A stretch of 64,000 nucleotides of DNA, from positions 41,493-105,492 of the forward strand of contig PHCE01000020.1 of assembly GCA_002840765.1 (NCBI GenBank). The letters are read 5' to 3'. This DNA comes from Betaproteobacteria bacterium HGW-Betaproteobacteria-7 (lineage in GTDB: Bacteria; Pseudomonadota; Gammaproteobacteria; Burkholderiales; Rhodocyclaceae). The stretch's first letter is position 1, and every line of letters begins with the position of its first letter. The notes below the pieces were generated by a model. The model was not told the DNA's origin. It did no database searches and saw only the letters and a program-made list of their open reading frames with translations. This document shows positions 17,828 through 27,046 of the stretch, one piece after another. The translations under genes were made by a program, and so were the position numbers.

Positions 17828-20819
17828 GGACGACTCCCGTGGCGGCCTGCAGGCGGGCGAATGCTTCGGCCCCCTGCCATTTTTCGATCTGGACCAGACA
17901 TGAGTTCGGACTCATGCTGCCGGTCCCCTTGGTTTGCGGGCGGTTCGGCGTCAGGATGTTCATGCAGCCGCCGATTTCGACCTTATCCCCAGCTACCTCC
18001 AGCAACTGGAACTCGGCGCTGGCCTCATAGGACTTCACTACCCCGGGCGCCACCAGGGCCGAGACGTCGGCGGCGCAGATCACCGCGCCGCGGTCGTTGT
18101 AAACCTTGACCAGGTCGCGCGGCGCAATGCCGCGCGCCGCCGCATCGGCGGGATCGATGCGCAACAGCCAGAAATCGTGACCGGCGATGCGGGTGCGATG
18201 GTCCGCCACCCGGTTGGTGACGCCGTTCTTGCCGTCGCTCGAAGTATGAAAGCTGTAGCGGGAATGCGTGGCGATCATCTGCAGCGGATACTTGCCAACC
18301 AGCTCGGTCGTGCCGAGGCCTTCCCAGGACGGGATGTAACGGTTCAATGCCGGGCGTTCGGGATTGTCCTTGGTATGGCGCTTGAGGATTTCGGGGATGA
18401 ATTCCAGCTTGCCGCTCGGCGTCTGCAGGCCTTTGCCGAATTCGTCCGCCCATTGCGACGGCAAGGGATGCGGCTCCGGCACGTCTTTGGGCCGGCCTTC
18501 GGCGAACCAGCGCATATCGACCGGCTGGCGCAGTTCGGGCTTTTCCGCCGGGACGACGAAATAGCCTTTGCGGCAAAAATCGGCCCAGGAAACGTGATCC
18601 GGCAGGTCGGACGAATCGAAGACGCGCTTGACCCAGTCGAGCTCGCTGCAGCCTTCGGTAAACACGCCGCCAAGGCCCAGCCGTTCGAGAATGGCGGTGA
18701 AGATGTCGTAATCGGAACGCGACTCGCCGAGCGGTTCGATGCACTTGTGTTGCAGCACGATCGTCCGATGATTGACCAGGGCGTAGCCATGGTGGGCATA
18801 GCCGCCGGAATTGCACCATTCGCCAATGTCCCAGCGTTCGAGCTGGGTGCAGGCCGGCAGGATGATGTCGGCGAACTGGGCCTCGCCCTCCATCCAGATC
18901 GACTGGTTGACGACGAACTCGATGCTGTCGTGGCGATAGGCCTCGACCCAGCGCCCGGAGCCGGCGACCGTGCCGAAGGACGAACCGCCGTAGCGGTAGA
19001 TCATGTGGATCGGCGAATAGCCCGGCATCGGATAGGTGAAGGGCGTGAATTGCGCCTCCTGCGAGATGCCGTCCCACAGATAACCGGTGGCGTGGCCATT
19101 GATGATGGCTTCGGGCAGTTGCTGCCGGGGCACCAGCTGCTTGACCGGATTCATGGTCAGGATGTGCGGCATGCGCTGGTAGTTGTTGACGGCGTTGCCG
19201 TTCCACATCAGTTCGCCGGAGATGCCGCCGTCGGCATAACCCGGGAAATAGAAATGATGGTCCACCGGCGCACCGATCTGCAGGCAGCCGAAATTGACAC
19301 CGGGTTTGCCCCAGCCCTGCATGGCCATCATCATGATCAGGCAGCGCGCCCATTGCTGGCCGGTCGCACCGCGCCCGGCGCCGCCGAAGCCGGCGCCGGT
19401 CATGCCGGTGGCCAGATAGACCTTGCGGTTGCCCCACTTGCGCGCCAGGGCGCGCACATCCTTGGCCGGGATGCCGGTTTCCCCCTCCTGCCATTCGGGC
19501 GTCTTGGCGATGCCGTCGGTCTTGCCCAGCAGATAGCTCTTCCATTCCTCGAAGCCGGTCGTGCGGTCGGCGACGTACTGCTCGTCGTACAAGCCTTCAA
19601 CGGCCCACACGTACATGATGGCCGTGGCCAGCGCGGCGTCGGTCTGTGGCCGGACCGGAAGCCAGCGCCCGCCGAGCAGTTGCGCAGTCGGGTTGAAATG
19701 CGGATCGATGTGCACGAACTCGATGCCGAGTTCCTTGGCCCACAGGCGGCGCGTCGTGCCCTCGAAACCGGCATAGGCGCCGTTGGTGCTCTCGGGGTCG
19801 CAGGACCAGAAGACGATCATCTCGGCTTCCTTGAGGCAGTCCTCGACACCGCTATAGCCGGCCGGCACGCCGATGCGCATGGAATTGCCGAAATGATGCA
19901 TGGCACCCCAGTACCAGCCCTCCCAGCTATCCGGGTTGGCGGCCACGCGGGTGAAGCCGATCAGGTTGGCGAAGCGCATCAGGGCGCTGAGGTAATAGCC
20001 GACGTTGCCCCACTGGTGGTGAGACGACAGCGGGAAGGTAATCGAGCCGGGCCCGTGGACGCGCTTCTGCCGGTTGATTTCCTTGGCGACGATGGTCAGT
20101 GCCTCGTCCCAGCTGATCGGCACGTAGCCCGACTTGCCCCGGTTCTGCGGATTGCGCTCGCCGTCCGGGTCGAAATCGACCCGCTTCATCGGGGTGAGAA
20201 TGCGCTTGTCGGAATAGACCAGCGATTTCAGCGACAAGGCGTGCGGGGCGACCAGCGCGCGACGATGGGGGCGGAAGGTCTTGCCGCGCGCTTTTATTTC
20301 CCAGCTCGCCGCATCCTTATCGTCCAGTTCGAGCGGCGTGACCCGCTGGATGCGCCCGTCCTTGACGTAGATGAACAACGGTCCGCCATTGGTACAGGTA
20401 GTAAAGCGCCGGGTACCGTCGCGCATCGCCATGCCCTTCTCGACGCCGACCGTCTGGCTGAGATTGAGCGTCTGCATGAACCAGACGACGAGGTGATCCG
20501 GCCCCTTGGCGACGACCTTGAAATTCTTGGCGGCGTGAATGATCTCGCCCTGATCCGGATTGGGCATCAGGAATTTCAGTGCCGTCGGCAGATCCTTGAA
20601 CAGCATACTGACATCGGCCTCCGCCGCCGTGCCGGTGCGCGACTGCACCCGGCCGCCGCGGATCTCCAGGAAGCGGCCGATGCTCCCGTCCTGCAGCCCG
20701 ATGTAGACGGTGCAATTCCGCTCCTTCAGGCGCAAGCGGAACGCCGCATGTTTGCGGGCGGTGAAGCTGAGTACCTTCGGCAGGGCGAACAGGATGGTTT
20801 TAAGCAGTAGTTTCTTCAT
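17820..20819 (-). CDS. SCP2-domain-fused molybdopterin hydroxylase/transhydroxylase large subunit
   Basis: A 999-residue protein. Residues ~20-125 look like an SCP2 sterol/lipid-carrier domain (VYIGLQDGSIGRFLEI, ADVSMLFKDLPTALKFL, FKVVAKGPDHLVVWF). From ~residue 138 it aligns end to end with the DMSO-reductase-family large subunit of pyrogallol-phloroglucinol transhydroxylase/resorcinol hydroxylase: TNGGPLFIYVKDGRI, FDPDGERNPQNRG, FYFPGYADGGISGE. Active-site residues known for the Pelobacter enzyme are kept: the His of SSHHQWG (267) and Asp297-Ser298 in NPDSWEGW, Ser being the Mo ligand there. There is no N-terminal Fe-S motif and no Tat signal, so it should be cytoplasmic. Likely reaction: hydroxylation or hydroxyl transfer on a polyhydroxylated aromatic, here probably a lipophilic one. 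No strong ribosome site precedes the ATG at 20819. Confidence 0.9.
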   Translation of the reverse strand: MKKLLLKTILFALPKVLSFTARKHAAFRLRLKERNCTVYIGLQDGSIGRFLEIRGGRVQSRTGTAAEADVSMLFKDLPTALKFLMPNPDQGEIIHAAKNFKVVAKGPDHLVVWFMQTLNLSQTVGVEKGMAMRDGTRRFTTCTNGGPLFIYVKDGRIQRVTPLELDDKDAASWEIKARGKTFRPHRRALVAPHALSLKSLVYSDKRILTPMKRVDFDPDGERNPQNRGKSGYVPISWDEALTIVAKEINRQKRVHGPGSITFPLSSHHQWGNVGYYLSALMRFANLIGFTRVAANPDSWEGWYWGAMHHFGNSMRIGVPAGYSGVEDCLKEAEMIVFWSCDPESTNGAYAGFEGTTRRLWAKELGIEFVHIDPHFNPTAQLLGGRWLPVRPQTDAALATAIMYVWAVEGLYDEQYVADRTTGFEEWKSYLLGKTDGIAKTPEWQEGETGIPAKDVRALARKWGNRKVYLATGMTGAGFGGAGRGATGQQWARCLIMMMAMQGWGKPGVNFGCLQIGAPVDHHFYFPGYADGGISGELMWNGNAVNNYQRMPHILTMNPVKQLVPRQQLPEAIINGHATGYLWDGISQEAQFTPFTYPMPGYSPIHMIYRYGGSSFGTVAGSGRWVEAYRHDSIEFVVNQSIWMEGEAQFADIILPACTQLERWDIGEWCNSGGYAHHGYALVNHRTIVLQHKCIEPLGESRSDYDIFTAILERLGLGGVFTEGCSELDWVKRVFDSSDLPDHVSWADFCRKGYFVVPAEKPELRQPVDMRWFAEGRPKDVPEPHPLPSQWADEFGKGLQTPSGKLEFIPEILKRHTKDNPERPALNRYIPSWEGLGTTELVGKYPLQMIATHSRYSFHTSSDGKNGVTNRVADHRTRIAGHDFWLLRIDPADAAARGIAPRDLVKVYNDRGAVICAADVSALVAPGVVKSYEASAEFQLLEVAGDKVEIGGCMNILTPNRPQTKGTGSMSPNSCLVQIEKWQGAEAFARLQAATGVVHG

Positions 20820-20858
20820 TTGCGGTCAATCATGTTTCCGAATTCCCCGGCTGGAGGT

Positions 20859-20892
20859 CCTGTCCGGTGGGACGTAGCGCGCACCGGACAGG
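20859..20892. repeat. perfect 11-bp inverted repeat between VOC copy 2 and the molybdoenzyme gene
   Basis: CCTGTCCGGTG and CACCGGACAGG form a perfect 11-bp stem around a 12-base loop in the ~100-bp gap between the two genes. There is no following T-run on either strand, so it is not a standard terminator. In the transcript it could limit read-through, set mRNA processing or stabilise the 3' end of the upstream part. Confidence 0.6.
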
Positions 20893-20918
20893 CGTTCTTC
20901 ACCAATGGCTTAAAGCGC

Positions 20919-21833
20919 TTACAGACCGGGGAAGGCCGGCCCCCACTGCAGCAGCGTGTCGCGGCCAAACGGGTAAAGCAGCGTCGGCGTGTCGGCGTTC
21001 ACCATGTCGCCATCGGAGAAATGCTCGACATGGAAGCCGGCCGGATCAGTCCAGTAGTCGAAGATCTGGCTGCCGTGGAAGTGGCGGCCGATGCCCCAGC
21101 GGTGCTTGTAGCCCTTGTCCTGCATGACCATGTGGCCGGTGCCGACATCGTCGAAATCACGGCACTCGAAGGAAACGTGGTCGAGGCCTGGTGCCGCTGC
21201 CATGACGATGGCCAGGGTGTGGTGGTCGGTCCAGGCAGCGCCCTTGTCCAGGTGCATGAAGGAGGCCATCACATTGGCCTCGTTGCCGTCATGGATCAGT
21301 TCGGACGGCTTCAGACCGAGGTTCCTGCCATACCAATCGATCATTTTCTGCGGGGTCGGCGAGAAAACAGCCAGGTGGCCAAGCCGCTGGATGTGGGACG
21401 GGCCATGCACCGGGCGCTGGTAGCGACCGAGGCGGCTCTTGGCAAAGGCATCGTTCCAGGCAATCGGCTCACCGCCGGTGGCAACGGGTACCGAACGCTG
21501 GGCACCGAAGACGAATTCGAGCCGGCGGCCTTCCGGATCGGTGGTGTGGAAATACTGGCCGCCACCCGGATGCGGACAGGCCTCGATGTCGGCAGCGAAA
21601 CGGGCCGCTAGCTGCACCAGCGCATCCTGGCTGGCGACGCGGAAACCCATGCCGACGAAGGCAGCCTCACCTTGCGTAGTGACGTAGGAGAACGGTGCAT
21701 CGCCATAGGAACGCAGGTACAGGGAATCCCCCTGCTGCCCGGCATCCAGCAAGCCGTAATCGAGCATGAACTGGCGGAGCGCCGGAAGATCGGGGTGGCG
21801 GAAAATAACGTATTCGATATCGTCAATGAGCAT
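20919..21833 (-). CDS. VOC-family extradiol dioxygenase-like protein (copy 2)
   Basis: A 304-residue two-module VOC protein. Putative iron ligands are His in RLGHLAVFSP, His in GIGRHFHGSQIFDYW and Glu in VEHFSDGDM, matching copy 1 at 15814-16953 in spacing and wording. It is about 75 residues shorter than copy 1, mainly at the N-terminus. The start is ATG 21833 after TTGGAGATTC; a longer open frame upstream has no homology. Having two such enzymes on either side of a molybdoenzyme suggests either two ring-cleavage substrates or a heteromeric enzyme. Downstream it is separated from the large subunit by a hairpin. Confidence 0.87.
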   Translation of the reverse strand: MLIDDIEYVIFRHPDLPALRQFMLDYGLLDAGQQGDSLYLRSYGDAPFSYVTTQGEAAFVGMGFRVASQDALVQLAARFAADIEACPHPGGGQYFHTTDPEGRRLEFVFGAQRSVPVATGGEPIAWNDAFAKSRLGRYQRPVHGPSHIQRLGHLAVFSPTPQKMIDWYGRNLGLKPSELIHDGNEANVMASFMHLDKGAAWTDHHTLAIVMAAAPGLDHVSFECRDFDDVGTGHMVMQDKGYKHRWGIGRHFHGSQIFDYWTDPAGFHVEHFSDGDMVNADTPTLLYPFGRDTLLQWGPAFPGL

Positions 21834-21857
21834 TTGAATCTCCAATAGGTCTGACAA

Positions 21858-21874
21858 GCCCCGGTCTCCGGGGC
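21858..21874. repeat. GC-rich hairpin upstream of VOC copy 2
   Basis: GCCCCGG-TCT-CCGGGGC, a perfect 7-bp stem with a 3-base loop, lies 25 bases before the ATG of VOC copy 2, in the 177-bp gap after the RND transporter gene. It has no T-run on either strand. It could be a processing or attenuation element separating the transport half from the enzyme half of the array. Nothing else distinctive was seen in this gap. Confidence 0.5.
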
Positions 21875-22010
21875 ACGGTCTCTGTGGGTAACCACCATGT
21901 TTGCCGGCTTTCGCTGTGTGCCGGTCGGGGAACCTCGGTGCAACTCGGTTTGAACTTAGCCAGCGCGCTTCGCAATTCACGGGACAAATCCTTGTGGCAA
22001 GCCCTGCGAC

Positions 22011-24488
22011 TCAAGCAGCGCTCGGCAGGGCCCGGCTCATCGCCGGCTGGGCGCGCGCGACGTCCCTGAGCAGGAAATGCGACAGGGCCGGGATGAGGAC
22101 CAGCGCTCCGACCATGTTCCAGATGAACATGAAGGTCAGCAGGATGCCCATGTCGGCCTGGAACTTGATCGGCGACATGACCCAGGTGACGACGCCGATG
22201 GCCAGGGTGACGCCGACCATGCCGACGACCTTGCCGACGAACTGGATCGAGTGTCGGTACGATTCAGCCAGGGAATAGCCTTCGCGCTGACGCTGCAGCT
22301 GGACACTCAGCAGGTAGAGCGCGTAGTCGACGCCGATGCCGACTCCGAGCGCGATGACCGGCAGCGTCGCCACCTTGACGCCGATGCCGAGCATCACCAT
22401 CAGCGCTTCGCAGAGGATCGAGGTGACGATCAGCGGGACGACCGCGACCACAGTCGCCCGCCAGCTACGGAAGGTGATCAGGCAGAGGATGATGACCGCC
22501 AGATAGACGTAGAGCAGCATGGTGCGATTGGCATCGCGGACCACTTCGTTGGTCGCTGCCTCGATACCGGCCGAGCCGGCCGCCAGCAGGAACTCGACAT
22601 CCTTGTCGCTGTTCGCCGCGGCAAATTCGGCGGCGGCCTTGACCACGCGGTCCAGCGTCTCCGCCTTGTGGTCGGCGAGGAAAGCGACCACCGGCATCAC
22701 CGAGCAATTGGTATTGAACAGATCCCGGTTATTGACCGAAGCCTGCTGGGCGCCGTAGTTGAGAATATCCTGATTGCGGTTCAGCGATGCCCACTTGGGA
22801 TTGCCGTCGAAGGTGCCGGCGGTGATCTGCCGGATCGCATCAGGCAGGCCGATCGTCGCCTGCACTCCTTCCACCTGCTGCAGGGTCCAGGCAAGCTGAT
22901 CGGCCATGATCAGCGCCTTGTAGGTCAGACAACCTTCGACCGGCGTTTTGACAATCACCGCGAACTGGTCGCTGGACAGCGAATAGTGGCTGGTGATGTA
23001 GGCGTTGTCCCGGTTGTAGCGCGACTCCTGACGCAACTCCGGTGCGCCGGGCTCAAGATCGCCGATCTGCAGCTTCAGGCTGATGGCAAAGGCGACGGCG
23101 GCCAGGGCGACGGCGCAGAGAATCGCACCGGTGGCCCAGCGACGCTCGGTGAAGCGGTTCAGGAAGGTCCAGATGGAGCCCAGGCCGCGGCCGCGCGATA
23201 CCTCGCCCTCCTCCTGCAGCGAGCGGCGGGCAGCTTTCTCGCTGACGCCGGTATAGGAGAGCAGGATCGGCAACAGCACCAGATTGGTCCAGCCGAGCAC
23301 CCAGACGCCGATGGAGGCGCTGATCGCCAGTTCCTGGATCACCGGAATGTCGATCACCATCAGTACGCCGAAGCCGACCGCGTCAGCGATCAAAGCCGTC
23401 AGGCCGGCCAGGAACAGGCGGCGGAATGTGTAGCGCGCCGCCACCAGCTTGTGGGTGCCGCGCCCGATATCCTGGATGATGCCGTTCATCTTCTGGGCGC
23501 CATGGCTGACGCCGATAGCGAACACCAGGAAGGGCACGAGCACCGAGTACGGATCAATCTGGATACCGAGCGCATTGACGATACCGATTTGCCAGACGAC
23601 AGCAATCAGCGAGCAGGAAATCACCAGCCCCGTGCTGCGCGCGCAGCGGGTGGCGGAGTAGATGTTGATGGCGGCAATCGCAGCGGCGATCGCAAAGTAG
23701 CCCATGACCCTGAACATGCCTTCGATCAGGTCGCCGACCAGTTTGGCGAAACCGACGACGTGGATCTTGACCTTGTCGTCCTGCTGGCTGCGGACGCTAA
23801 CCTCGATGTTCTTGGCCAGTTCGTACTTGCCGCGGATGTCGTCTTCCAGGATGCGCGACAGCTTCAGGTAATCGATCCGGCCGTCCGCCCCCTCCACCTT
23901 GTCGAGCAGCGGGACAAAAATCATGCTCGACTTCAGGTCGTTGGCCACCAGGCTGCCGATCACCCCGGAACGCGCCAGATTGACCTTCAGGGCCTCGATT
24001 GAGCGCGGCGAACCATCGTAGTCGGACGGCATGACCGGGCCGCCGGAAAAGCCTTCTTCGGTGACTTCGTTCCAGCGCACGGCCGGCGACCACAGCGACT
24101 TGACCCAGGCGCGATCGACGCCGGGCATCAGGAAGAGCTCGTCATTGACCTTGCGCAGCACTTCCAGATACTCGGGATCGAAGATGTCTCCGTCGGTGTT
24201 CTCGACGACGATGCGCAAGGAATTGCCGAGGCCGCGGAGGTCGTCCTTGTGGTCCAGATAGTTCTGGATGAAGGGATGATTCGCCGGGATCATCTTCTCG
24301 AAGGCGGCGGTCATCTCCATGCGCAGCGAGAAAATCCCCAGCACGACGGTGATCAGCGCGAATACCACGAGCACCTGCTTGCGGTGGTTGAAATAGAAGC
24401 GTTCGAGCACGCTGCCGGTGGATTGGTCGAAGTCCGACAAATCCCGGATGACGGGCATCGAATCGTTGGCGTTGGAATTTGGGCTCAT
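22011..24488 (-). CDS. RND/MMPL-family transporter
   Basis: An 825-residue RND-superfamily transporter of the MMPL type. It has an N-terminal membrane helix (QVLVVFALITVVLGIF), a first periplasmic loop of ~190 residues, a bundle of helices (for example YFAIAAAIAAINIYS and VLVPFLVFAIGVSHGAQKMNG), a second periplasmic loop and a C-terminal bundle (VATLPVIALGVGIGVDYALYLLSV). It sits at the inner membrane and is probably driven by the proton gradient. It is smaller than the AcrB type and lacks a fusion-protein partner. Its neighbours YCF48, DUF1329 and DUF1302 recur with it in many proteobacterial clusters for lipid or hydrocarbon handling, so movement of a hydrophobic compound or lipid is likely. 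Direction is unknown. Confidence 0.9.
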   Translation of the reverse strand: MSPNSNANDSMPVIRDLSDFDQSTGSVLERFYFNHRKQVLVVFALITVVLGIFSLRMEMTAAFEKMIPANHPFIQNYLDHKDDLRGLGNSLRIVVENTDGDIFDPEYLEVLRKVNDELFLMPGVDRAWVKSLWSPAVRWNEVTEEGFSGGPVMPSDYDGSPRSIEALKVNLARSGVIGSLVANDLKSSMIFVPLLDKVEGADGRIDYLKLSRILEDDIRGKYELAKNIEVSVRSQQDDKVKIHVVGFAKLVGDLIEGMFRVMGYFAIAAAIAAINIYSATRCARSTGLVISCSLIAVVWQIGIVNALGIQIDPYSVLVPFLVFAIGVSHGAQKMNGIIQDIGRGTHKLVAARYTFRRLFLAGLTALIADAVGFGVLMVIDIPVIQELAISASIGVWVLGWTNLVLLPILLSYTGVSEKAARRSLQEEGEVSRGRGLGSIWTFLNRFTERRWATGAILCAVALAAVAFAISLKLQIGDLEPGAPELRQESRYNRDNAYITSHYSLSSDQFAVIVKTPVEGCLTYKALIMADQLAWTLQQVEGVQATIGLPDAIRQITAGTFDGNPKWASLNRNQDILNYGAQQASVNNRDLFNTNCSVMPVVAFLADHKAETLDRVVKAAAEFAAANSDKDVEFLLAAGSAGIEAATNEVVRDANRTMLLYVYLAVIILCLITFRSWRATVVAVVPLIVTSILCEALMVMLGIGVKVATLPVIALGVGIGVDYALYLLSVQLQRQREGYSLAESYRHSIQFVGKVVGMVGVTLAIGVVTWVMSPIKFQADMGILLTFMFIWNMVGALVLIPALSHFLLRDVARAQPAMSRALPSAA

Positions 24489-24495
24489 GGCTTAC

Positions 24496-25581
24496 TCACT
24501 GTTTCTGTGCCAGCGGGACGATCGACGCCCCGGCACTGCCTACCGAAGCCAGGGACTGCGTGGCCGGCACGTAGGCCACCCCGGCAAACAACATCTCGCG
24601 GGGCGCCTTCACCCGCTTGAACCGGCCGCTATCGACACTGCCCACCAGGACATCCCCGGCAGTGCTGACCAGAGCCAGGCGATCGTCCCCCAGGCCAATT
24701 GCAGCGGTCAGGCCGCCGACAACGCCGGTGTCCAGCTTCTGCCAATTGGCCCCTGGCCCGTCGATGCGGAAGGCATTGCCGCGCATGCCGTACACGACGG
24801 CCCCGCCGTTGACCGGTAGGACGCCGAAGAAGCTGCCGGCATAGGGCGAAGGAAGCGTCGCGAAACGCTGGGCGCCGGCATCGAGATAGGCAACCAGGCC
24901 CTGCTCGCCGACGACATAGAGACGGCCACCCTGCCCGCGGATCGCGTAAAAGTGCAGGCGCCTGGGATTTTCAACGCGATCGAACCACGGTTCCCAGGTC
25001 TTGCCGCCGTCGACGGTGCGGAAGATCAGGTTGAAGGCACCGACGATGAAACCCACCCGGTCGTTGGCGAACCACACGTCCAGGAAAGGCTTGTCGGCGC
25101 CGGCGGCGACATAGCCGTCAATTTCCGGGAGCAGTGCCGCCGCCTGGGCGTCGCCTGCGGCCGCCAGCCTGGCGTAGTGCTCCTTCATCAAGGCGGCGGC
25201 CCGATTGCCATCCAGTTGCAGCTGCCAGGTCTGCCCGGCATCGGCCGAATGCAGCACGACGCCGTCGTGACCGACCGCCCAACCGTAGCGCTCGGAGCTG
25301 AAGAAGACAGCGGTCAGATCCGAACTCACCGGCACCGATGCCTGCTTCCAGGAAGCACCGTTGTCGTCGGAATAGACGATGTGCCCGCGCGGGCCAGCCG
25401 CAATCAAGCGCAAACCGCTGGCCACCACGGCATTGAGCGGGCGTTGGGCGGCCAGTTGCGTGGCCTGCGCCGGCGTGTTGAGCACGCCCTTGAATTCGCC
25501 GGCCTGCGCCGGGAAAGCAGCGATAGCGGCGAAAGTGGCGAGCACGAGCGCGCGGCCCGTCGACTTGCAAACTAGGTTCAT
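24496..25581 (-). CDS. YCF48-like exported beta-propeller protein
   Basis: A 361-residue exported protein with a signal peptide (ALVLATFAAIAAFPAQA, cleavage near GEF). It has repeated propeller blades of the photosystem-II-assembly/YCF48 type: VYSDDNGASWKQA, LHSADAGQTWQLQ and FRTVDGGKTWEPW. The short Asp-box-like signature (S/T-x-D-x-G-x-T-W) recurs. In non-photosynthetic bacteria such proteins sit beside RND/MMPL transporters and are presumed periplasmic scaffolds; no enzyme activity is known. The ATG at 25581 follows GGAAGAGAC, five codons after an in-frame upstream start. It ends 7 bases before the RND gene, so they are co-transcribed. Confidence 0.87.
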   Translation of the reverse strand: MNLVCKSTGRALVLATFAAIAAFPAQAGEFKGVLNTPAQATQLAAQRPLNAVVASGLRLIAAGPRGHIVYSDDNGASWKQASVPVSSDLTAVFFSSERYGWAVGHDGVVLHSADAGQTWQLQLDGNRAAALMKEHYARLAAAGDAQAAALLPEIDGYVAAGADKPFLDVWFANDRVGFIVGAFNLIFRTVDGGKTWEPWFDRVENPRRLHFYAIRGQGGRLYVVGEQGLVAYLDAGAQRFATLPSPYAGSFFGVLPVNGGAVVYGMRGNAFRIDGPGANWQKLDTGVVGGLTAAIGLGDDRLALVSTAGDVLVGSVDSGRFKRVKAPREMLFAGVAYVPATQSLASVGSAGASIVPLAQKQ

Positions 25582-25675
25582 GTCTCTTCCGACCATCCGG
25601 TGGTGTCCGCCTCTTCAGGCGGCTTGATTGAAGGCTTGCCGGCGCGGTGCAGCACCACGCCGGCAGCGAGCGCTT

Positions 25676-27025
25676 TCAGCGAATGCCGGAACCGGCCATC
25701 GAATCAGGCGTCCATTCCTTGTCCGGGAACAGCGTGCTGGAATACTTCACCCCGCCGCTCTCCCCCGGATGCACCGATAGCGAATACATGCCGGCAATGA
25801 AGTCATAGGAGACGAAGTTGGCGGAAAACTGGGCCGCCACGTCGTAACTCGGCGTCATGTAGGCAAACAGCGAGCGGTACAACTGGCCACGCGCGTCGTA
25901 GCCATCCGAGGCCAGGCCGATCCAAGAATCCTCGTCGATATAGAAGACACGCTTGGCATAGACGTGACGCGAACCCGGCTTCAGCGTTGCCTCGACGACC
26001 CAGACCCGGTGCAGTTCCCAGCGCTCGGCATCGGGGTTGATATGCTTGGCCTTCAGCAACTGCTCGGCCTTGGATTGATAGACCAGCCGGTAGTTGTTGT
26101 AGGGAACGATCATCTCCTTCTGGCCGACCAGCTTGAAGTCGTAGCGATCCATCGCCCCGTTGAAGATGAAGGTGTCGTCATAGGTCGTCGCACCTGATGT
26201 GCCGGGGTTAGGCGCGTCGTACGAGATATCCGGAGCCAGCTTCACGCGCCGCTGGCCCGGGAGGTATTGCCAGGCACGCCGGCTCTTCTCCATCGGATTG
26301 ATGTTGTCATGCACCATCAAGGTCTCGCCGACACGGCGGGCCGGACCCGTGTAGTCACTGCGCAGGCGCCAGAAGATGCCACTGTCGTTGGCGCTCTGGC
26401 CGTAATAGGGATAGTCCTCGGTCAGCACGCCGGCAGTGGCCAGCGTCGACGAACCGCTGGAGTCGACGTTCCAGGACTTGTAGCTCAGGCGGTAGGCCAC
26501 CCCTACATAGCGCAGCAAGTGGTTCCACATCACCTCATAACCGTTCTTCGGGATGGGGAAGGGATAACCGCCAACAGCGCCTTCGACCACTCGACCTTCG
26601 TTGGTCGTCTTGGCCCGGGTCGCATTCTTGAGGGTGTTCTCGATCACCGCCTTGGGGAGGGCGACGGTGCGGTGCGTCGGATAAACGTCGATGCGATAGG
26701 AGGCGTTGCGCTTGAGCAACTCCTTCGTACCCGCCGTCAGTTTGTCCTCGTACTGGCCCATGTTGGCCGCAGTGATCGAAAACTTCGGCTTCTCACTGGC
26801 GAACGGATCGGGACGGGTCGCATCACCCGCCTTGAAGCCGGCCGGCGCTTTGGTCAGCCCGCCGGTATAGGCCGGAATCGAGCCATCCTTGTTGGCGGCC
26901 ATCTGCGCACCCACCTGGGTCAGGGTCGTGCCCAGAGCCTTCGCTTCCTCCGGCGAAACCGCAGCAGAAGCTGCACCCGTTGCCAGCGCGGCAACGACGG
27001 CGAGGAATGTTTGCTGGTATTTCAT
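25676..27025 (-). CDS. DUF1329 exported protein (outer-membrane-lipoprotein-like fold)
   Basis: A 449-residue exported protein with a clean signal peptide (FLAVVAALATGAASA, cleaved before AVSPEE). The family signatures are visible: LTQVGAQMAANKDGSIPAYTGG, FPIPKNGYEVMWNH, RRAWQYLPGQRRVK and ELHRVWVVEATLK. DUF1329 proteins have a LolA/LolB-like convex fold and accompany DUF1302 barrels; the pair is thought to act in uptake or shuttling of hydrophobic molecules across the periplasm. There is a strong ribosome site (CAGGAGACAAACGTT). It lies 21 bases after DUF1302. The function here is inferred from the family and the neighbours. Confidence 0.9.
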   Translation of the reverse strand: MKYQQTFLAVVAALATGAASAAVSPEEAKALGTTLTQVGAQMAANKDGSIPAYTGGLTKAPAGFKAGDATRPDPFASEKPKFSITAANMGQYEDKLTAGTKELLKRNASYRIDVYPTHRTVALPKAVIENTLKNATRAKTTNEGRVVEGAVGGYPFPIPKNGYEVMWNHLLRYVGVAYRLSYKSWNVDSSGSSTLATAGVLTEDYPYYGQSANDSGIFWRLRSDYTGPARRVGETLMVHDNINPMEKSRRAWQYLPGQRRVKLAPDISYDAPNPGTSGATTYDDTFIFNGAMDRYDFKLVGQKEMIVPYNNYRLVYQSKAEQLLKAKHINPDAERWELHRVWVVEATLKPGSRHVYAKRVFYIDEDSWIGLASDGYDARGQLYRSLFAYMTPSYDVAAQFSANFVSYDFIAGMYSLSVHPGESGGVKYSSTLFPDKEWTPDSMAGSGIR

Positions 27026-27046
27026 AACGTTTGTCTCCTGTCTTTA

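Noticed and set aside
17934..20810. A plus-strand open frame of nearly 1 kb codons opposite the molybdoenzyme gene
   Set aside because: It has no domain, ribosome site or sensible composition (His/Arg/Gly/Asp-rich) and is explained by high GC codon bias of the real minus-strand gene.
20859..20892. Rho-independent terminator between VOC copy 2 and the molybdoenzyme gene
   Set aside because: The stem is perfect but there is no T-run on either strand, so it is listed only as an inverted repeat.
22077..24002. Long plus-strand frame opposite the RND transporter gene
   Set aside because: Same antisense effect; the minus-strand frame has clear membrane helices and family motifs.
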